NCBI GenBank assembly: GCA_024236035.1
Contig: JACKLG010000002.1
Coordinates: forward strand, 94,901 to 158,900
Length of the DNA: 64,000 nt
Direction of reading: 5' to 3'
Source: Candidatus Paracaedibacteraceae bacterium
GTDB taxonomy: Bacteria > Pseudomonadota > Alphaproteobacteria > UBA6184
Below, piece after piece: positions 63,901-64,000 of this stretch (positions are counted from its first letter, which is position 1; each line of letters opens with the position of its first letter). A program made the position numbers and the translations under genes. The notes under the pieces are model-generated. The model was not told where the DNA came from. It searched no databases and saw only the letters and a list, made by a program, of their open reading frames with translations.

Positions 63901-64000
63901 AGGCAACAGCATCAGCATTGGTCACAGCGCTGCGTACTGTGTGGTGTTCAAGTACAGTACCCACAGCCGCTGTAAGCGCATCAGCATCCGCATATGGCCA
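54917..64000 (-). CDS. Giant Ala/Thr/Asp-rich tandem-repeat protein, 5' end outside the window
   Basis: The frame is open from the window edge to a stop at 54917, over 3,000 codons; the GTG at 63964 is only an internal possibility. About nineteen units of roughly 85-130 residues begin with a W-x-x-[YW] signature (WLEYL, WSYYA, WAYYL, WQAYI, WTTWI) and continue through LDLTG or similar, FFxGL/ALxAL, K-x-x-I and I-x-I-x-L, a helix-strand rhythm resembling solenoid repeats. I saw no cysteine. The first 430 visible residues are Ala-rich, without this signature. An Ala-rich helical insert lies at about 56800-57260. No autotransporter barrel or sorting signal is visible at the C terminus. A secreted or surface protein is inferred. 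Confidence 0.85.
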   Translation of the reverse strand, partial: WPYADADALTAAVGTVLEHHTVRSAVTNADAVALDTALMTQLEEGIVLPTAESRTTDVGTAVDTAVDNGTTAGAYDLIAALTPGDRQTTDVTTTVYPGAGNGNLYTGLVGLTWLVGDWTANAVAWNGNLANIDAVINQAITDETATITNIFKTGDEIRDAVKARIVADLIPAVGTIVGDEANSLAEKVNAAFADGQVITAISGNNSGALNTRLNALLEPSLSAFLPWINRNDTGTDHIGTLVNTPVGEVAFFGANYSWDADAMKAALLTKLSTAMGASFTSPLQTAVDTAFADLVTGGGNELANGFTPDKAAISTAADAALQNTFTGANFPWYAAANVTAINAMVTAAFENATAVDTALDALVTGGSVEGANTAEIATTFMTALKTYFDDDTRMALPTTDSLFGASVDAAILAVNLSAAATTVTTAVDGVAETFERYRTDVAHLTDTESAAQWMEYLSYQLLPAAQGGLGATTIDISARPISRDHFTNFMAALNDGRFDAYRASITTIKIALNNANQPVQLNGGGKTYNDSLQIIAIMDQDPNQTVTLGSDGDGLKNSGGQDLPNSIIDFRITSAPDVTATATAWERYLNQQLSTTQGGASATTLDLSGTHEFVSQAQLNAFFAGLEALDGLSGKANKNVLTALTLKLATGDFGSDTAHIGHTGADDVTNLNANINVTVHRNNARNGADNFDPIVIIDHSIIDALSSVDGTIVDNSDAANPTLDSSASWLEYLTSTLTAANAGYTLDLTGAAFTLADATHGTALGNALKALPTTLKNKVGAIQLTASADVTVGTGVTGFDNLVWISLDKPAGNTITLEGSLATKRIYIPTLAHVTTTSDTEWSYYANYQLSAASVGGAAVTTINVDAVSLNSDGITALLDGLDLLTGTGVMARKADIQTLNVTLASGDFGAASIDLSGRTGLYALTAATITRNGAVNTGTTDPVTITFGSGVGRITDAITTITDPITQDGTAGNEVALNNAQHWLEYLTSVLTPLNGTANTLDLTGAAFTLADATHGTALGNALKALPTTLKNKVGALHLKASGNVTVGTGVTGFDNLVWISLDKPAVNTITLAGSLATKRVYIPTLANVTTTSVAEWSYYANYQLSAASVGGAAATTIDVDDVPLNSAGVTALLDGLDLLTGTGVMARKADIQTLNVTLASGNFGAASIDLSARTGLYALTAATITRNGAVNTGTTDPVTITFGSGVGRITDAITTITDPTAVAVASQSSAQDWLAYLTSTLTQAGADYTLNLTGLALATDTSQAEATALMTALQALDTTLKAKIDTINIKLAAGDHGVGDITFTGDLRSSNGFQADLKVYVDVAGVTTDGTTQKAVVFANGVNTFVDTPANAQGHVSTVSAVVKDSSNSWAYYLNWLATQEGGIATIDTTAVDLPAQADFTALHTAMAARSDKNTITAIDIQLAAAFGDGTLTIPALAANFTGLVDADSFKIYRHGATNGGNIVSIAYDAGDEAVVQIVDPTRDGQGGNAVTLDNAQHWLEYLTHTLNEANAGYALDLSGLTLTAAGDGTALGSALNALDSGLKAKIATLKVAASADVTISTDFSTGFTALTAIELDKPAVNTITVSTPGAAQLRITDTAKVNKAAAADWQAYIQHLMVGAGADYTLDLTALTLSTAASQAEANALMTALQALDNSLKAKIDTINIKLAAGDHGADPLDLTGELRDVDGFTALTRVIVDVTDAETDAQIQKIINWAGLSTAAEVKKVMWVSALGSVDYEGANAEDSWLAYINYLVSEENSALNTSAINGGNGLTVAQLNTVFDAIATFAVNGDNIARLTSVTAKLSAAPEAGTFAVNQNLSALSGLTSIIIDATGAADSGAQVTVGFGGAFHANTTTKAARITDINAVDLDSADSWTYYLNWLATQEGGIATITTAVDLPAQADFTALHTAMAARSDKNTITAIDIQLAAAFGDGTLTIPALAANFTGLVDADSFKIYRHGATNGGNIVSIAYDAGDEAVVQIVDPTRDGQGGNAVTLDNAQHWLEYLTHTLNEANAGYALDLSGLTLTAAGDGTALGSALNALDSGLKAKIATLKVAASADVTISTDFSTGFTALTAIELDKPAVNTITVSTPGAAQLRITDTAKVNKAAAADWQAYIQHLMVGAGADYTLNLTGLALATATSQAEANALMTALQALDTTLKAKIDTINIKLAAGNHGAGDITFTGDLRSTNGFQADLKVYVDVSGVTTDDTTQKTVAFANGVNSFVDTAANAQGHVSTVSDVVLASALNIDTATLTQDIGFIQTGDILTAQGNVTDAIGLVQVEEQIDAGNAITAASSAVTDAITAIQALVIHTALGIDQHIADALAALTDNAAQDALDRLTYAQQRVDVEDWLEAEGALTAAGNFITAANTALQDAVDALQVVVLDSHSADSWAYYLNWLATQVGGIASIDLSLKAFTTAEDSYAFFTALDARTTDKASVKDIFVTLNGAGVAFVIGEKAVDDSATELTGLTSVIVRDIASDSVTADGTGVEANDFAIIKAATNEAGAGGDILGVAGTVSQWKGYLAYRLEDAAHGGSYTGASPIALDLTAADLQADNTTTLDALEQALAELPARLKGRISGVVLKTSDAAGDYSNIPVIIGDSADLSYPTVLTAVNWTTWIDAYYTETGSATLDLKGISFTNQDQLNEFFTGLRDAANKANITRIDIDLNGYNDGGVAIFGQDTLPDLVSGLNNTLKVMVFNKPGVITLVGAAGATGSAGQIDTDEIFDLTIPAPATATAGNWATWIDTYYMTGSTLDLRDVSFTNQAQLNAFFAGLRDAVNKANIIRIDFDLTGYNDGGVASFGFDGTVPLVGLDDALKINVFNKPGGINLVADPEPGSANQIDTDEIFDLTIPVPATATAADWTTWVDAYYASTGSATIDLKTVPFASQAQLNAFFEGLGNADNKANITRIDLNLDGYTDVVDNKAIFGRDTNGDAVSGLANDLTVYTFDKPAGITLSNNPGIGYEFGDRFTAPILAEFDQLRAVIIDASVTVGGGSAKPVYDTDGAFFSTTSISKIVY
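57621..58315 (-). repeat. 695-bp perfect direct repeat, copy 1 (inside the giant gene)
   Basis: By eye this stretch is identical to 59136-59830, offset by 1,515 bp (505 codons, in frame). It encodes the units running from LPAQADFTALHTAM through WLEYLTHTLNEANAGY to WQAYIQHLMVG. Just past the shared end the copies differ by three bases. Perfect identity points to recent duplication or gene conversion. Confidence 0.9.
59136..59830 (-). repeat. 695-bp perfect direct repeat, copy 2 (inside the giant gene)
   Basis: Second copy of the repeat at 57621-58315. The sequence between the two copies (58316-59135) is a different set of units, including WLAYINYLVSEEN, so the duplicated block is part of a larger 505-codon super-repeat with diverged remainder. 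Confidence 0.9.
60340..61815 (-). repeat. Two diverged tandem super-repeats of about 768 bp
   Basis: The segments starting near 60340 and 61108 are very similar, with a 768-bp offset (256 codons) that becomes 765 at the far end. Each encodes a pair of units: WLEYLTS-type followed by WSYYANYQLSAASVGGAA. Shared protein stretches include KADIQTLNVTLASG and LVWISLDKPA. They differ at scattered positions, so this duplication is older than the 695-bp one. Confidence 0.8.

Noticed and set aside
54917..64000. CRISPR array suggested by regular repetition
   Set aside because: The repeats are long, in frame, coding, and contain no short identical repeats with unique spacers; no cas genes are present.

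Overview
The window is an AT-rich alphaproteobacterial chromosome segment. Four things point to an intracellular lifestyle: a Tlc-type ATP/ADP translocase, several genes decaying by point lesions, a circularly permuted (two-piece) tmRNA beside an alpha-type SspB, and the alphaproteobacterial gene orders nuoGHIJKLMN-birA-rnj and NDUFA12-mlaD-DUF2155. A protist- or arthropod-associated lineage such as the Holosporales is my inference; no species can be named from the sequence alone.

Region by region. 1-8086: end of the complex I operon (nuoG 3' part, nuoH to nuoN), with an unreported 40-codon frame filling the nuoL-nuoM gap. 8067-13633: birA, ribonuclease J, an MscS channel, an HSL-type esterase and an APH(6)-like kinase. 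13882-16412: tRNA-Ser(GGA), then a small decaying accessory cluster (SRPBCC, P-loop kinase and DUF4260 pseudogenes around an intact MarR regulator and a conserved hypothetical protein). 16520-21044: a DabA/DabB inorganic-carbon uptake pair with a divergent LysR regulator. 21053-25473: a hydrolase relic, a DauR-like regulator with a PLP aminotransferase, and a Nudix-ogt-AlkD repair group. 25565-32074: tmRNA, sspB, an RND efflux pair and an MFS transporter. 32071-33924: a reverse-strand envelope/complex I accessory cluster. 34000-37172: a CcmF-like half protein and the F0 part of ATP synthase. 37228-42250: RutE-like reductase, rplU-rpmA-obgE, an NhaC antiporter, a WGR protein and an O-methyltransferase. 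42251-44758: a decayed gene and tlc. 44961-54215: a flavodoxin-fold reductase, PBP1A, RNase E, an M48 protease, a DsbA-like lipoprotein without its cysteines, and accB-accC. 54252-54790: a frameshifted outer-membrane barrel gene. 54917-64000: the 3' 9.1 kb of a giant repeat-protein gene whose start lies outside the window.

Functionally, energy metabolism dominates: a proton-pumping NADH dehydrogenase with its NDUFA12 accessory factor, F0 ATP synthase, host ATP import through Tlc, and a DAB pump that uses the cation gradient to trap bicarbonate. That bicarbonate could feed the biotin-dependent carboxylase made by accBC and biotinylated by BirA. tmRNA and SspB form one protein quality-control pathway. 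The most unusual object is the giant cysteine-free protein built from about nineteen units that start with a W-x-x-[YW] signature, with internal DNA duplications. I do not recognise it as a named family.
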